DNA of 19,371 nt from an uncultured Clostridium sp. (GCA_945946715.1 CAMEWU010000014.1:1-19371); one strand, 5' to 3'. Counted from the stretch's first letter, positions 7,168 through 15,665 are shown. A program made the numbers and translations. The notes: a model not told the origin generated them from the letters alone.

Positions 7168-7183
7168 CTATTATCGATAATAG
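7168..7183. repeat. Perfect 16-bp palindrome at the end of pbp, next to the Nudix -35 box
   Basis: CTATTATC/GATAATAG is fully self-complementary. It covers the last codons and stop of pbp and ends one base upstream of the Nudix -35 hexamer. Its half-site TATTATC differs by one base from the TACTATC half-site of the dyad over the -10 box. Because it is also coding (Tyr-Tyr-Arg-stop), chance is possible. Confidence 0.4.
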
Positions 7184-8658
7184 GCATCAAAAATCTGACG
7201 TGCAACACTGGTAGCACGAACACCGGAGGTATCTGCTTCTTCAATTACTACACAAACTACAATATCCGGATTTTCTACATTTGAAAACCCTACGAACCAG
7301 GAATGAGACTCTCCTGCCGAATTGTACTCTGCAGTTCCTGTTTTGCCGGCAACCGAATAAGCATCTGTATTTACCCCGTATCCGGTACCATAATCAACAA
7401 CACCTTCTAGTAAGTCCGTTAAATTCTGAGCTTCAGTTGGTGTCATGACCCTTTTATATGCGGATGGTGAAAAACGTTTAACTGTTACACCTTCATAATT
7501 TTCAATGCGTTCTACCAGATAAGGCTTCATCATGACACCAGCATTTGCAATGCTTGCCATAATCATGGCGTTGTGTAATGGTGAAATCTGAGTTTCTCCT
7601 TGCCCAATTACGGTTTGTGGTATCTGAGATGGGTCTGACTTGCCATCAAGGACAAAACTGCTTTTATTGTAATTTCCACCATATGGAAGACTGTTATTGA
7701 ATAAAAAGTCATCACATAGATTTCTGAACTTATCCATATCCAATGATGTACCAATATTGGAATAAGAGGTATTGCAAGAAAAAGCTAAAGAATCTGCCAA
7801 ATCTTCCTCACCATGTACGGTACCATTGTAACAATGGATAGATACACTATTAAACACGCCTTCTCCTTCGCAATTAAAATGATAATCTTCCCAGTCAGAA
7901 TTCTCCCGCATATATTCCAGTGTAGTTAGTGTTTTGAATGTAGAGCCTGGTGGATATAATCCCTGAGTTGCCCGGTTCAAAAGGATAGTATTATCACTTG
8001 CAGTATTATCTGTAACCGATTGCCAGACAGAATCAATATTATTTGGATTAAAATCCGGTTTTGATACCATAGCCAGAATTTTCCCTGTATCCGGTTCCAA
8101 TACAACTACTGCTCCCTTTGCATTGCCTAATGCATTATATGCTGTGTTTTGCAAATTATAGTCTAATGTAGTTACTATGGTATCTCCCATATTTTTTTCT
8201 TCTTTTAAAGCATTGGTTGTACGCTCAAAAATATTTGCATTTGAAGTCAACAAATAATAATTTGCCGTCAATTCAATTCCGGCTTTCCCGTTCGTGGAAT
8301 AGCCAACTGCATGAGCAAACAAATTACCATATGGATAATACCGATAATAACTTCCATCATCTAAATACTGATTTGTAGCAACGATTTCACCATCACTGGT
8401 TACAATATCACCACGTATCACCCGTTCTGCCAGTTTGTCTTGTCTGGCATTGTAGGAGTTCGCAATCACACTTTCACTGTCGAATATCATAAATTTGCAT
8501 ATGTACAATATTAACAGAAGAAAGATTCCGGCAAACATATAAGTAATCAGAAGGATTGGCTTATTGGCTATTTTGTTTTTTTCGCTTCTCCGTTTTTCCT
8601 GTAAGAGGAATTTTTGGGGATTCATCTCTCTGGAGGATTTTTTCTTTTTCTCGTTCAA
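7171..8658 (-). CDS. Class B penicillin-binding protein (PbpA/FtsI-like transpeptidase)
   Basis: The 495-residue product cross-links peptidoglycan outside the membrane. It has a Lys/Arg-rich cytosolic start, one transmembrane anchor (about 33-57), a dimerisation-type region with RGDIVTSDG (82-90), and a transpeptidase domain with S239-x2-K242 (STFK), S294-C-N296 and K439-TGTAE. Its size and close pairing with a SEDS glycosyltransferase resemble actinobacterial PbpA-RodA and clostridial elongation or division pairs. The start is taken as TTG at 8656-8658 with AGAGG 9 nt upstream, giving a 98-nt overlap with the rodA-type gene. An in-frame ATG at 8623-8625 lacks a proper ribosome site but would also leave all domains intact. 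It is the last gene of the ruvA-led cluster. Confidence 0.9.
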   Translation of the reverse strand: MNEKKKKSSREMNPQKFLLQEKRRSEKNKIANKPILLITYMFAGIFLLLILYICKFMIFDSESVIANSYNARQDKLAERVIRGDIVTSDGEIVATNQYLDDGSYYRYYPYGNLFAHAVGYSTNGKAGIELTANYYLLTSNANIFERTTNALKEEKNMGDTIVTTLDYNLQNTAYNALGNAKGAVVVLEPDTGKILAMVSKPDFNPNNIDSVWQSVTDNTASDNTILLNRATQGLYPPGSTFKTLTTLEYMRENSDWEDYHFNCEGEGVFNSVSIHCYNGTVHGEEDLADSLAFSCNTSYSNIGTSLDMDKFRNLCDDFLFNNSLPYGGNYNKSSFVLDGKSDPSQIPQTVIGQGETQISPLHNAMIMASIANAGVMMKPYLVERIENYEGVTVKRFSPSAYKRVMTPTEAQNLTDLLEGVVDYGTGYGVNTDAYSVAGKTGTAEYNSAGESHSWFVGFSNVENPDIVVCVVIEEADTSGVRATSVARQIFDAYYR

Positions 8659-10012
8659 CTTTTTCCGCCTCTTTACTTGAAATAATATTAATTCCCTGAA
8701 TAATCTGGAAAATAATCAATGTACTGGTTACAGAACTCAAACCATAGCTGACCAATGGCAGTGTAACGCCAGTGGATGGTATAAATTTTGTTGCACCACC
8801 AATATTTAGCAGTACCGGGAAAATATAGCAAACTGCAAAACCAAAAGCCATATTTTTATAAAAGGAATGTTTACATTTCATGGACACATCAATAAATCCA
8901 ATAAATACACTAAAACAAATCAGGATTAGTATGAGTGCTGCTAATGTTCCCATTTCTTCCGCAAATACGGAAAAAATGAAATCACTCTCCCGAACCGGTA
9001 TGGACTGAGGCATTCCTTCATTTAATCCGGAGCCAAACCAACCACCCGATCCAATTGCAAATAAGGATTGAGCAATCTGATATCCGGAGTCATCAATGTC
9101 ACTCCATGGATCTATCCAATTATTAATACGAACCATTACATGCTGGAATAATTTTTGCCTGAATAATAGGAAAGCAATTGCACCAAGTATACAGGCACCA
9201 CCCATACAACTAAAGAAATACAGTGGCCGGCGGGTTGCAATATAAAGCATCGATACATATATGATGAAGAAAATAAGTGCACCACCCAAATCTTTTTCCA
9301 ATACCAACACGCCAATGTGACCAACTGCAAAAGCAGTTGCAATAAGAATCTGACGAAATTCTGTACTCTTTGCAAGAATACTTGCTACAAAGAATACAAA
9401 AAGAATCTTCACAAATTCAGACGGTTGTAAGGAAAAATTCACAAAATGCAGGTCAATGGCAAGCCAGTTTCGGGCTCCATATTTTCCTAATCCATGTATA
9501 ATTCCCTCTCCCGGAATAAATACAGTCAATAATGTAATAATTCCTAATATTCCATAAACAAAATAATAATTTCTCAGATTCCGGTTCTTCAGCATAAGTA
9601 ATGGAATGAAACTTACAATCACCAGTGACACAGTTGATATTAAAAACTGTTTTACTGCCAGATTAAAATTAATTCTGGTTAACATGGTATATCCAATTAA
9701 AAGCAGAAAACACATGTTGTTGGTAATGAGTCTGGAAGAATGCTTATAGTATCGGTGATATAAAACCATATATAAAACAGCAACCAGGATTTCTCCACCA
9801 TACAGCAATAAGATTTTCATAGATTCTAATTTCATAAATAGTATTAAATACCATAAAAAATGAATAGAAAATATTAAAATAATCTGCTGTGTCAGTTTCT
9901 TATCTCTGGCATGCTTTTCCTTGCATCGAAAGATACTAAAGCAGCTCCATCCATATATTGCCAGCAAAATTATACTGACGTATTGTGCAATGATAGTAAT
10001 GACTGTTACCAT
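8561..10012 (-). CDS. SEDS-family peptidoglycan glycosyltransferase (RodA/FtsW-like)
   Basis: The 483-residue polytopic membrane protein polymerises lipid II. Family landmarks are GARNWL (179-184), QPSE (196-199), EKDLGGAL (239-246), WIDPW (299-303), SDFIFSVFAEEMG (343-355) and the PSTGVTLPLVSYGLSS segment near the end. About ten to twelve hydrophobic helices are visible. The N-terminal 110 residues extend beyond a typical E. coli RodA, as in the larger RodA proteins of Gram-positive bacteria. The C-terminus is a charged Lys/Glu tail. It begins 5 nt after the U32 gene, with AAGGA about 14 nt before the ATG, so coupling is likely, and its tail-coding region overlaps the pbp start. Genetic pairing with a class B PBP supports a RodA-PBP synthase. 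RodA versus FtsW versus SpoVE cannot be fixed by eye. Confidence 0.9.
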   Translation of the reverse strand: MVTVITIIAQYVSIILLAIYGWSCFSIFRCKEKHARDKKLTQQIILIFSIHFLWYLILFMKLESMKILLLYGGEILVAVLYMVLYHRYYKHSSRLITNNMCFLLLIGYTMLTRINFNLAVKQFLISTVSLVIVSFIPLLMLKNRNLRNYYFVYGILGIITLLTVFIPGEGIIHGLGKYGARNWLAIDLHFVNFSLQPSEFVKILFVFFVASILAKSTEFRQILIATAFAVGHIGVLVLEKDLGGALIFFIIYVSMLYIATRRPLYFFSCMGGACILGAIAFLLFRQKLFQHVMVRINNWIDPWSDIDDSGYQIAQSLFAIGSGGWFGSGLNEGMPQSIPVRESDFIFSVFAEEMGTLAALILILICFSVFIGFIDVSMKCKHSFYKNMAFGFAVCYIFPVLLNIGGATKFIPSTGVTLPLVSYGLSSVTSTLIIFQIIQGINIISSKEAEKVEREKEKILQRDESPKIPLTGKTEKRKKQNSQ

Positions 10013-10017
10013 GCCGA

Positions 10018-12351
10018 TTATTCGATTCCTTTCTTATAATGCCCCCAATAATCAGATAAAGAGGGTGAGTGCTCTAAAATTTCTCTGGTTTCCTGTGCAT
10101 TTTCTGTAGTTAGAAGAATTCGATATGTTTGGATATCTCCCATTTGCCAATCCTTCAAAAAAGGAAACAGGCATGTTGGCTCTTCCTGAAACACAATATT
10201 ATAACAATACTTACAAATCTGATGAATCTGATAAGTATCCTGGTGATCATTTGTTAATTTAAGATAACCACTTTTTTTATGACAATTGTCTGTATTTTTT
10301 GCCAGACACTGTGCAGTTATCATTACAGATTGTTTTCCATATACAATCCACTCCCATGCTGAATTCGTTGTATCAACCAGATCTTTTAACTCTTGTCGGT
10401 TTAGTTCAACCGGAAGTGTCAGATGGACATTGGACCTTAAATTCTGGTATACATAAGCAGCTGAACGATTATACGTGTATACATTAAAATCACAAACAAT
10501 TGGTTTGTCTGCCGTATTGTTTTTAAGAAATGCCAGCTGATCTATGGTTCGAACTATAAAACCATCAACCGGAAGTCGGACACACATCTGCAATTCCTGT
10601 TCCATATCCATGCGATATATACGAGGAAATACTACATAACATTGTTTCTTTTGATTATGAGTCTTGGTCAGACAGGCTTCTAATTCTTGCAGGGAAAACC
10701 GTTCTAATTCCAAATCTATCCTATTTATCATTTTAAATAAGAGTACCTGTTCCAATTGCTCTATAGTTGAAATCTGAACAGCCCACTGAGCAGGCGTCTT
10801 GCATTTGCAGGCACAAACCGGTATTTCCTTAAGCATGTTACTTAGTTCTGGCCGAATCTGACGTCTTCCTGCTTTGATACATTGTTCCAGAAGCTCCTGA
10901 AGTGCCTGCCGCCGTAACTGATTCCATTCTTTCATAGAAAAGAAACAGTCCTCATCCATATCTAAGTCTAAAGATTGAATCCGGAATGGCATATCGCCCA
11001 GCTTATACAGTTTTTCCTGTATTACCTCTTTTTTCAGTGGCTGATTCTTTGCCTGTAATACCTTGCTTCCTGTTACTTCAACCAGACAATCCCCACAACG
11101 TACCTTTATCATAGCAGATAAGTCTTTCTTCATCGTAACAGAAATATGAATATTTTCTTTCAATCTATTTTCGGAATTTTCTTCCAGATATTCCTGACAC
11201 AGTACATGATTTTTTGTTCTGTAAACCAGATTCCCAGGCTGTATCTCCTTCAAATTCTTTGCATTCAGTACAACTGTATCCCCAGAGTTTCCGGCAATTC
11301 CGGATGTGATTTCAATGCATTTTTTATTTGATGTTCTTATTTCCAATATATCGCCGTGATTCAAATTCTGCTTCAGTTGAAGTGTAATTGCACCACCTTG
11401 TATCGTTTCTACCGTTCCAATCAGTAGACCATTATGGTGATTCCGTTCCATACTCATCATTTCTTTTCCATTGTGCAGGTGGAAATATCCTCTGGTAAAA
11501 TTACCACGATTATAGATATCAGCCAATTGGTTTTGCTCCGCTTCAACATCAAAAGCTTGGCGATTCATGCAGGCATCAATTGCTCTACGATAAGCATTTA
11601 CGGCAGAAATAACATATTCTGCTTTTTTCATTCTGCCTTCAATTTTAAAGGAATCAATCCCCTTATTTATAAGTTCCGGTACAGACTGCAAAGCACATAA
11701 ATCTTTGGGACTAAAATAGTATCCGACCTGTCCATTATTCAATGCATATTGCTGCCTGCATGGCTGGGCACATCTGCCGCGATTTCCACTTCTTCCGCCA
11801 ATCATGCTGCTTAACAGACACTGGCCTGAAAAAGAATAACACAAAGCTCCGTGAACGAATATTTCTATTTCCAATCCGGTCTCTTCTTTTAGTTTCAGGA
11901 TTTCCTCCATACTTAATTCTCTAGCCGGTACAATACGCGAAAACCCAGCCTCTTTTAATAGATTTCCACCATATGGACTTGTAATGGACATCTGTGTGCT
12001 GGCATGTAATTCCAACTCCGGAAACCATTTGTGAATACAATCAGCAACCCCTAAATCCTGTACAATAACTGCATCCAAACCAGCTTCATAAGGCGTTTTT
12101 AAGTATGAGAAAAGACGGTCAATTTCTTCATTTTTCAATAAAGTATTCACCGTCAGATATAATTTTTTATGATGTAACTTCGCATATTCAATTCCATGTA
12201 CCAATTCTGTTTCCGACAAGTTTGTGGCAAATGCTCTTGCACCAAACATCTGCCCACCCAGATATACAGCATCGGCTCCTGCCTGAAATGCCTGTTTCAT
12301 GATTTCCAAAGATCCTGCCGGAGCCAGAATTTCTGGATGTTTTGTTACCAT
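10018..12351 (-). CDS. Large peptidase U32-family protein, probably RlhA-type RNA hydroxylase
   Basis: The 777-residue protein opens with a U32 domain: ILAPAGSLEIMKQAFQAGAD at the N-terminus and the U32 signature at 163-181 (EIFVHGALC through SGQCLLS). Cys171, Cys178, Cys194 and Cys198 form the cysteine set that in RlhA/TrhP proteins is linked to an iron-sulfur cluster. The C-terminal half (about 380-777) is a collagenase-like extension as in long U32 members. U32 proteins were named as collagenases, but E. coli RlhA and TrhP are needed for 5-hydroxylation of 23S rRNA and tRNA, so an RNA-modifying role is more likely than proteolysis. GAGG stands 6 nt upstream of the ATG. It lies 17 nt after zapA and 5 nt before rodA. 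Which RNA is the substrate is not visible. Confidence 0.85.
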   Translation of the reverse strand: MVTKHPEILAPAGSLEIMKQAFQAGADAVYLGGQMFGARAFATNLSETELVHGIEYAKLHHKKLYLTVNTLLKNEEIDRLFSYLKTPYEAGLDAVIVQDLGVADCIHKWFPELELHASTQMSITSPYGGNLLKEAGFSRIVPARELSMEEILKLKEETGLEIEIFVHGALCYSFSGQCLLSSMIGGRSGNRGRCAQPCRQQYALNNGQVGYYFSPKDLCALQSVPELINKGIDSFKIEGRMKKAEYVISAVNAYRRAIDACMNRQAFDVEAEQNQLADIYNRGNFTRGYFHLHNGKEMMSMERNHHNGLLIGTVETIQGGAITLQLKQNLNHGDILEIRTSNKKCIEITSGIAGNSGDTVVLNAKNLKEIQPGNLVYRTKNHVLCQEYLEENSENRLKENIHISVTMKKDLSAMIKVRCGDCLVEVTGSKVLQAKNQPLKKEVIQEKLYKLGDMPFRIQSLDLDMDEDCFFSMKEWNQLRRQALQELLEQCIKAGRRQIRPELSNMLKEIPVCACKCKTPAQWAVQISTIEQLEQVLLFKMINRIDLELERFSLQELEACLTKTHNQKKQCYVVFPRIYRMDMEQELQMCVRLPVDGFIVRTIDQLAFLKNNTADKPIVCDFNVYTYNRSAAYVYQNLRSNVHLTLPVELNRQELKDLVDTTNSAWEWIVYGKQSVMITAQCLAKNTDNCHKKSGYLKLTNDHQDTYQIHQICKYCYNIVFQEEPTCLFPFLKDWQMGDIQTYRILLTTENAQETREILEHSPSLSDYWGHYKKGIE

Positions 12352-12368
12352 ATTCTGCCTCAGTCTGT

Positions 12369-12779
12369 CTATTTGCTTTTATTACGGTCTTTTTCTGCCT
12401 CTAATTGAATAATCTTTCGCTGTAAGGCATTTACCTGCTCTTTATATTCTTCCACAAGTTTTAAGGCAGATTCCTGTTTGATTCGTGTTTCAATTACTTC
12501 ATGCCGTAAATCATATAACTGTTTTTCTTTTTCATCTTCTACCTTTACAGATTCTTCTGCCTGTTTTTTTACCTTAAAGTAATCATCTGCAATATTCAGA
12601 GCCAACAATACTCCTTGATATTCAGCATTTAATTTTCGATAATGCTCACTACTTTTGCATTCTGTAATTTTGTTATTAATATACATTGCAATACTTTGTA
12701 AATACTCTTCACTTTCATAACCACTTAAGGTATACACTTTCCCGTTAATAATTACCGGTATATCATTTTTTTGTGCCAT
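12369..12779 (-). CDS. zapA: Cell division protein ZapA
   Basis: The 136-residue cytosolic protein bundles FtsZ filaments at mid-cell. The N-terminal globular part (about 8-65) has the ZapA pattern IPVIINGKVYTLSGYESEEYL, then IAMYINNKI and LLALNIADDYFK. The rest is a Lys/Glu-rich coiled coil (about 70-136), which in this family mediates dimer and tetramer formation. It is longer than Bacillus ZapA owing to the coiled-coil tail, which is common in Clostridia. It follows ruvB by 10 nt and precedes the U32 gene by 17 nt. Confidence 0.92.
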   Translation of the reverse strand: MAQKNDIPVIINGKVYTLSGYESEEYLQSIAMYINNKITECKSSEHYRKLNAEYQGVLLALNIADDYFKVKKQAEESVKVEDEKEKQLYDLRHEVIETRIKQESALKLVEEYKEQVNALQRKIIQLEAEKDRNKSK

Positions 12780-12789
12780 AGGTTCCTCC

Positions 12790-13800
12790 TCATTCCTCTT
12801 CTGATATCATTGCATCTAAACCAAAATGTCGGTAACATAATTCTGTTACCATTCGACCTCTTGGGGTACGATTTATAAAACCGTTTTTTATTAAATATGG
12901 TTCATATACATCTTCAATTGTTCCGGGGTCTTCACCAATTGCAGCTGCCAAAGTATCCAGTCCCACTGGCTTCCCACCAAATTTATCAATCATAGTTTTC
13001 AGCATATGACGATCTGTATCATCTAACCCTAGAGAATCAACCTCTAAACGATCTAAAGCAGTTTTGGCTATATCATAGGTAATTTCTCCCTGATATTCAA
13101 CTTCCGCAAAGTCCCGAACCCGTTTTAATAGTCGATTTGCTAATCGCGGCGTACCTCTGGAACGTCTTGCTATTTCACCGGCACCTGATGAATCCAAATG
13201 GATACCAAGTACATAAGCAGAGCGTTCTAATATCTCAGTCAATTCCTCATTCGTATAAAACTCCAAACGATTTACCACTCCAAAGCGATCTCGCAACGGT
13301 GCAGTCAGCATCCCGGCTCTTGTAGTAGCCCCGATTAAGGTAAAATGTGGTAAATCCAACCGAATAGAACGTGCAGATGCTCCTTTTCCAATCATAACAT
13401 CAATAGCAAAATCTTCCATGGCAGGATATAATACTTCTTCTACTTGTCGGTTGAGACGGTGAATCTCGTCAATAAATAATACATCATGTTCTGAAAGATT
13501 ATTTAATATAGCTGCCAATTCTCCCGGCTTTTCGATAGCCGGACCTGAGGTGATTTTTAAATTCACCTTCATTTCATTGGCCACAATGGATGCCAGTGTA
13601 GTTTTTCCAAGCCCTGGCGGTCCATAAAGGAGTACATGATCTAAAGCTTCACCCCTCTGTTTTGCAGCTTCAATAAACACTCTTAAATTATTTTTAACCT
13701 TTTCCTGCCCGATATAATCATCCAAGTACTTAGGACGCAGACTACTTTCAATCCGGCTGTCTTCTTCTGTAAATTCCGTTGTAATAATGCGATTATTCAT
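12790..13800 (-). CDS. ruvB: Holliday junction branch-migration ATPase RuvB
   Basis: The 336-residue AAA+ motor drives branch migration with RuvA. Visible landmarks are Walker A GPPGLGKTT (60-68), Walker B LFIDEIH (108-114), the sensor segment GATTRAG, the arginine-finger region APLRDRFG, and a C-terminal winged helix with TPRGRMVTELCYRHFG. Length is typical. The start ATG at 13798-13800 has AGAGG 7 nt upstream and lies 16 nt after ruvA, so the two are cotranscribed. No ruvC is adjacent, as is usual in Firmicutes that use RecU as resolvase. Confidence 0.98.
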   Translation of the reverse strand: MNNRIITTEFTEEDSRIESSLRPKYLDDYIGQEKVKNNLRVFIEAAKQRGEALDHVLLYGPPGLGKTTLASIVANEMKVNLKITSGPAIEKPGELAAILNNLSEHDVLFIDEIHRLNRQVEEVLYPAMEDFAIDVMIGKGASARSIRLDLPHFTLIGATTRAGMLTAPLRDRFGVVNRLEFYTNEELTEILERSAYVLGIHLDSSGAGEIARRSRGTPRLANRLLKRVRDFAEVEYQGEITYDIAKTALDRLEVDSLGLDDTDRHMLKTMIDKFGGKPVGLDTLAAAIGEDPGTIEDVYEPYLIKNGFINRTPRGRMVTELCYRHFGLDAMISEEE

Positions 13801-13816
13801 GCTCTACCTCTTAAAA

Positions 13817-14419
13817 TCAAACCAACTTGTGAAGTGCTGCTTTTAATAATGCTTCTTCTGTCATAGTATCTGCCTGATCAATCTGACGAAGGGCACGCAT
13901 AGCTTCCATTTGAGAATAGCCAAGACTAGTCAAAGCCATAGCAGCGGATGCTACTGCATCCGACTGGCTTGCAGTCAAATCCGGAGCCTGGCTACTACTA
14001 TTATGTAGCATGGAATCAATATCAATCTTATCCTTCAGCTCTATTACGATCCGCTGGGCACTTTTATTGCCAATTCCATTCGCACATGTTAAAGATTTTG
14101 CATCACCACTTATAATTGCCATTTGGACATCATTTACAGATAATGCAGAAAGAATCGCCAGTCCTGCCTTTGGACCTACACCGGAAACACTAATCAAAAG
14201 CTTGAAAAGATGCAAGGCTTCTTTCGTTAAAAAACCATATAGACTGATATCATCTTCCCGGATATTCATATGTACATAGAGAATCAGTGTTTCGCCCAAG
14301 GGAGGCAAACATCCCAAATCCATACCAGAAGTATAAATATGGTATCCCATGCCATGATGGTCAAGGATTACAGAATCATCCAGTATTTCTACCAGCGTTC
14401 CCTTTATATATCCTAACAT
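13817..14419 (-). CDS. ruvA: Holliday junction DNA-binding protein RuvA
   Basis: The 200-residue protein forms the tetrameric junction-recognition core for RuvB. It has the N-terminal OB-fold (MLGYIKGTLVEI onwards, about 1-62), two helix-hairpin-helix motifs (VSGVGPKAGLAIL and CANGIGNKSAQRI), a flexible Ser/Ala-rich linker near 145-155, and the small C-terminal RuvB-binding domain with SLGYSQMEAMRAL. GAGGT lies 7 nt before the ATG. It is the first gene of the long cluster and has its own promoter at 14465-14493. I looked for a Gram-positive LexA box (GAAC-N4-GTTC) upstream and did not find one. Confidence 0.97.
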   Translation of the reverse strand: MLGYIKGTLVEILDDSVILDHHGMGYHIYTSGMDLGCLPPLGETLILYVHMNIREDDISLYGFLTKEALHLFKLLISVSGVGPKAGLAILSALSVNDVQMAIISGDAKSLTCANGIGNKSAQRIVIELKDKIDIDSMLHNSSSQAPDLTASQSDAVASAAMALTSLGYSQMEAMRALRQIDQADTMTEEALLKAALHKLV

Positions 14420-14464
14420 ATATCTACCTCATTCTTTAATTATCATCAACCTACGGTTGGAGAC

Positions 14465-14493
14465 ATTATATCACAGTTTTATTCATTAATCAA
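14465..14493 (-). promoter_or_regulatory. Sigma-A promoter of the ruvA-led cluster
   Basis: On the minus strand TTGATT (14488-14493) and TATAAT (14465-14470) are 17 nt apart. The start point should lie near 14458, at a small CAACC/GGTTG hairpin (14447-14451 with 14455-14459) that would form the very 5' end of the mRNA. Confidence 0.8.
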
Positions 14494-14520
14494 AAAGTAA
14501 CTGCATTTCTATTCATTTTT

Positions 14521-14529
14521 TGTTATGAT
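14521..14529 (+). promoter_or_regulatory. Extended -10 promoter for the RNase H-like gene
   Basis: TGTTATGAT on the plus strand is an extended -10 element (TG-N-TATGAT) about 28 nt before the ATG. No good -35 hexamer is present at the right distance. It is divergent from the ruvA promoter, and the two share a 137-nt intergenic region. Confidence 0.5.
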
Positions 14530-14556
14530 AGAAAAAAAGAAAGGCAGGATAAGTTC

Positions 14557-15639
14557 ATGAAAGAATGGTATGGTGTATTAGCAGAAACAAATACATATCA
14601 AATGGAGTATTGGTGTAAACCGGAGCATACCTTGTTATTTGATATTGAAACCACCGGTTTGTCTGCTAAAACATCTATGCTATATATGATTGGATACTGT
14701 TTTTATCAGGATGGTCATTGGAATTATCGCATGCTGTTTAATGATGATGGCCGTTCTGAATTCAATATTCTTTCTATCTTTTTTGAAGTTTCATCACATT
14801 ACCTTACTCTGGTTCACTATAATGGTGATGGATTTGATATACCATATCTTTTAGAAAAAAGTAAACAGTATAAAAGCTTTGGCATGTCACTTGCATATGA
14901 AGATTCATTTGCAAGTCTGCAAAGCTTGGACTTGTACAAGATTATAAAAGGGTTTCGAGCTGGTTTGTCTTTGCCAAATTTAAAGCTGCAGACTTTAGAA
15001 CAAGCATTACATATCTCCCGGACAGATACCACAAATGGTGGTGAATTGATTCATATATATCAGAACTATCTGAAAAAACCATTAGAAAAAAACGAAAGAC
15101 TTCTGTTTCAGCATAATTATGATGACATTCTGGCAATGGTACCATTACTACAATTATTGGGTTTTCAAGCGTTAAAAGAAGAACAATGGACCCTGACTCA
15201 AATAATACAACAGCAGGATAAAATTACTTTAAGCTTACAATTAACAATACCTTTGCCAATCCCATACACCCACAATACGCCTTATTTGACATTCCATGGC
15301 AATCAAAATGAAGCAGTGATTCATATTCCTATCTGTGAAGATACTTTATACTACTTTTTACCTGACTGGAAAAACTATTATTATCTCCCACTGGAACATA
15401 AAGTTGTTCATAAAAGTCTTGCTGCTTATGTAGATGCATCCTGTAAAAGGAAGGCTAAAAAGGAAGAAGCTTACATCAAAAAAGAGGGAAAGTTTCTTAC
15501 AATTCCCTCTAAAACGGCTAACAAATATCCTCACATTTACAAAAGAAAGATGAATGATTCTTTATGTTTTGTAGAATGTTCAGAACTGAATCTGACTGAT
15601 GTTCAGTTCTGGCTGGATTATTTACATGATATATTCTAA
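14557..15639 (+). CDS. YprB-type ribonuclease H-like (DEDD exonuclease fold) protein
   Basis: This is the only plus-strand gene. The 360-residue product has an N-terminal 3'-5' exonuclease-like fold (about 24-200): LFDIETTGLS with D29 and E31, LVHYNGDGFDIPYL with D94, SLDLYKI with D125, and HNYDDILAMVPLL with D189/D190. These match the four acidic positions of the DEDD superfamily as seen in Bacillus YprB-type proteins, so metal-dependent nuclease activity on DNA or RNA is expected, though substrates are not established. Residues about 205-360 form a separate C-terminal region that I do not recognise; it is rich in Tyr, Lys and His and has no obvious catalytic motif. AGGA lies 7 nt before the ATG. 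It converges with cheR, 26 nt apart. Its position opposite ruvAB hints at, but does not show, a DNA-repair role. Confidence 0.8.
   Translation: MKEWYGVLAETNTYQMEYWCKPEHTLLFDIETTGLSAKTSMLYMIGYCFYQDGHWNYRMLFNDDGRSEFNILSIFFEVSSHYLTLVHYNGDGFDIPYLLEKSKQYKSFGMSLAYEDSFASLQSLDLYKIIKGFRAGLSLPNLKLQTLEQALHISRTDTTNGGELIHIYQNYLKKPLEKNERLLFQHNYDDILAMVPLLQLLGFQALKEEQWTLTQIIQQQDKITLSLQLTIPLPIPYTHNTPYLTFHGNQNEAVIHIPICEDTLYYFLPDWKNYYYLPLEHKVVHKSLAAYVDASCKRKAKKEEAYIKKEGKFLTIPSKTANKYPHIYKRKMNDSLCFVECSELNLTDVQFWLDYLHDIF
15581..15611. repeat. Perfect 10-bp inverted repeat near the end of the RNase H-like gene
   Basis: CAGAACTGAA (15581-15590) and TTCAGTTCTG (15602-15611) flank an 11-nt loop. No U-run follows on either strand, so it is not a classical terminator. 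It sits 55-85 nt beyond the cheR stop and could form a 3' hairpin for cheR transcripts, or block read-through between the converging genes. Confidence 0.4.
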
Positions 15640-15665
15640 TGTATTATTATAAAATGCAGTTCAAT

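Noticed and set aside
14010..14279. 89-codon plus-strand frame opposite ruvA
   Set aside because: It is a shadow of ruvA with no family resemblance and no credible start signal.
14420..14556. SOS (LexA) control of ruvAB
   Set aside because: I searched the divergent intergenic region for a GAAC-N4-GTTC box and found none. Only a plain sigma-A promoter is visible.
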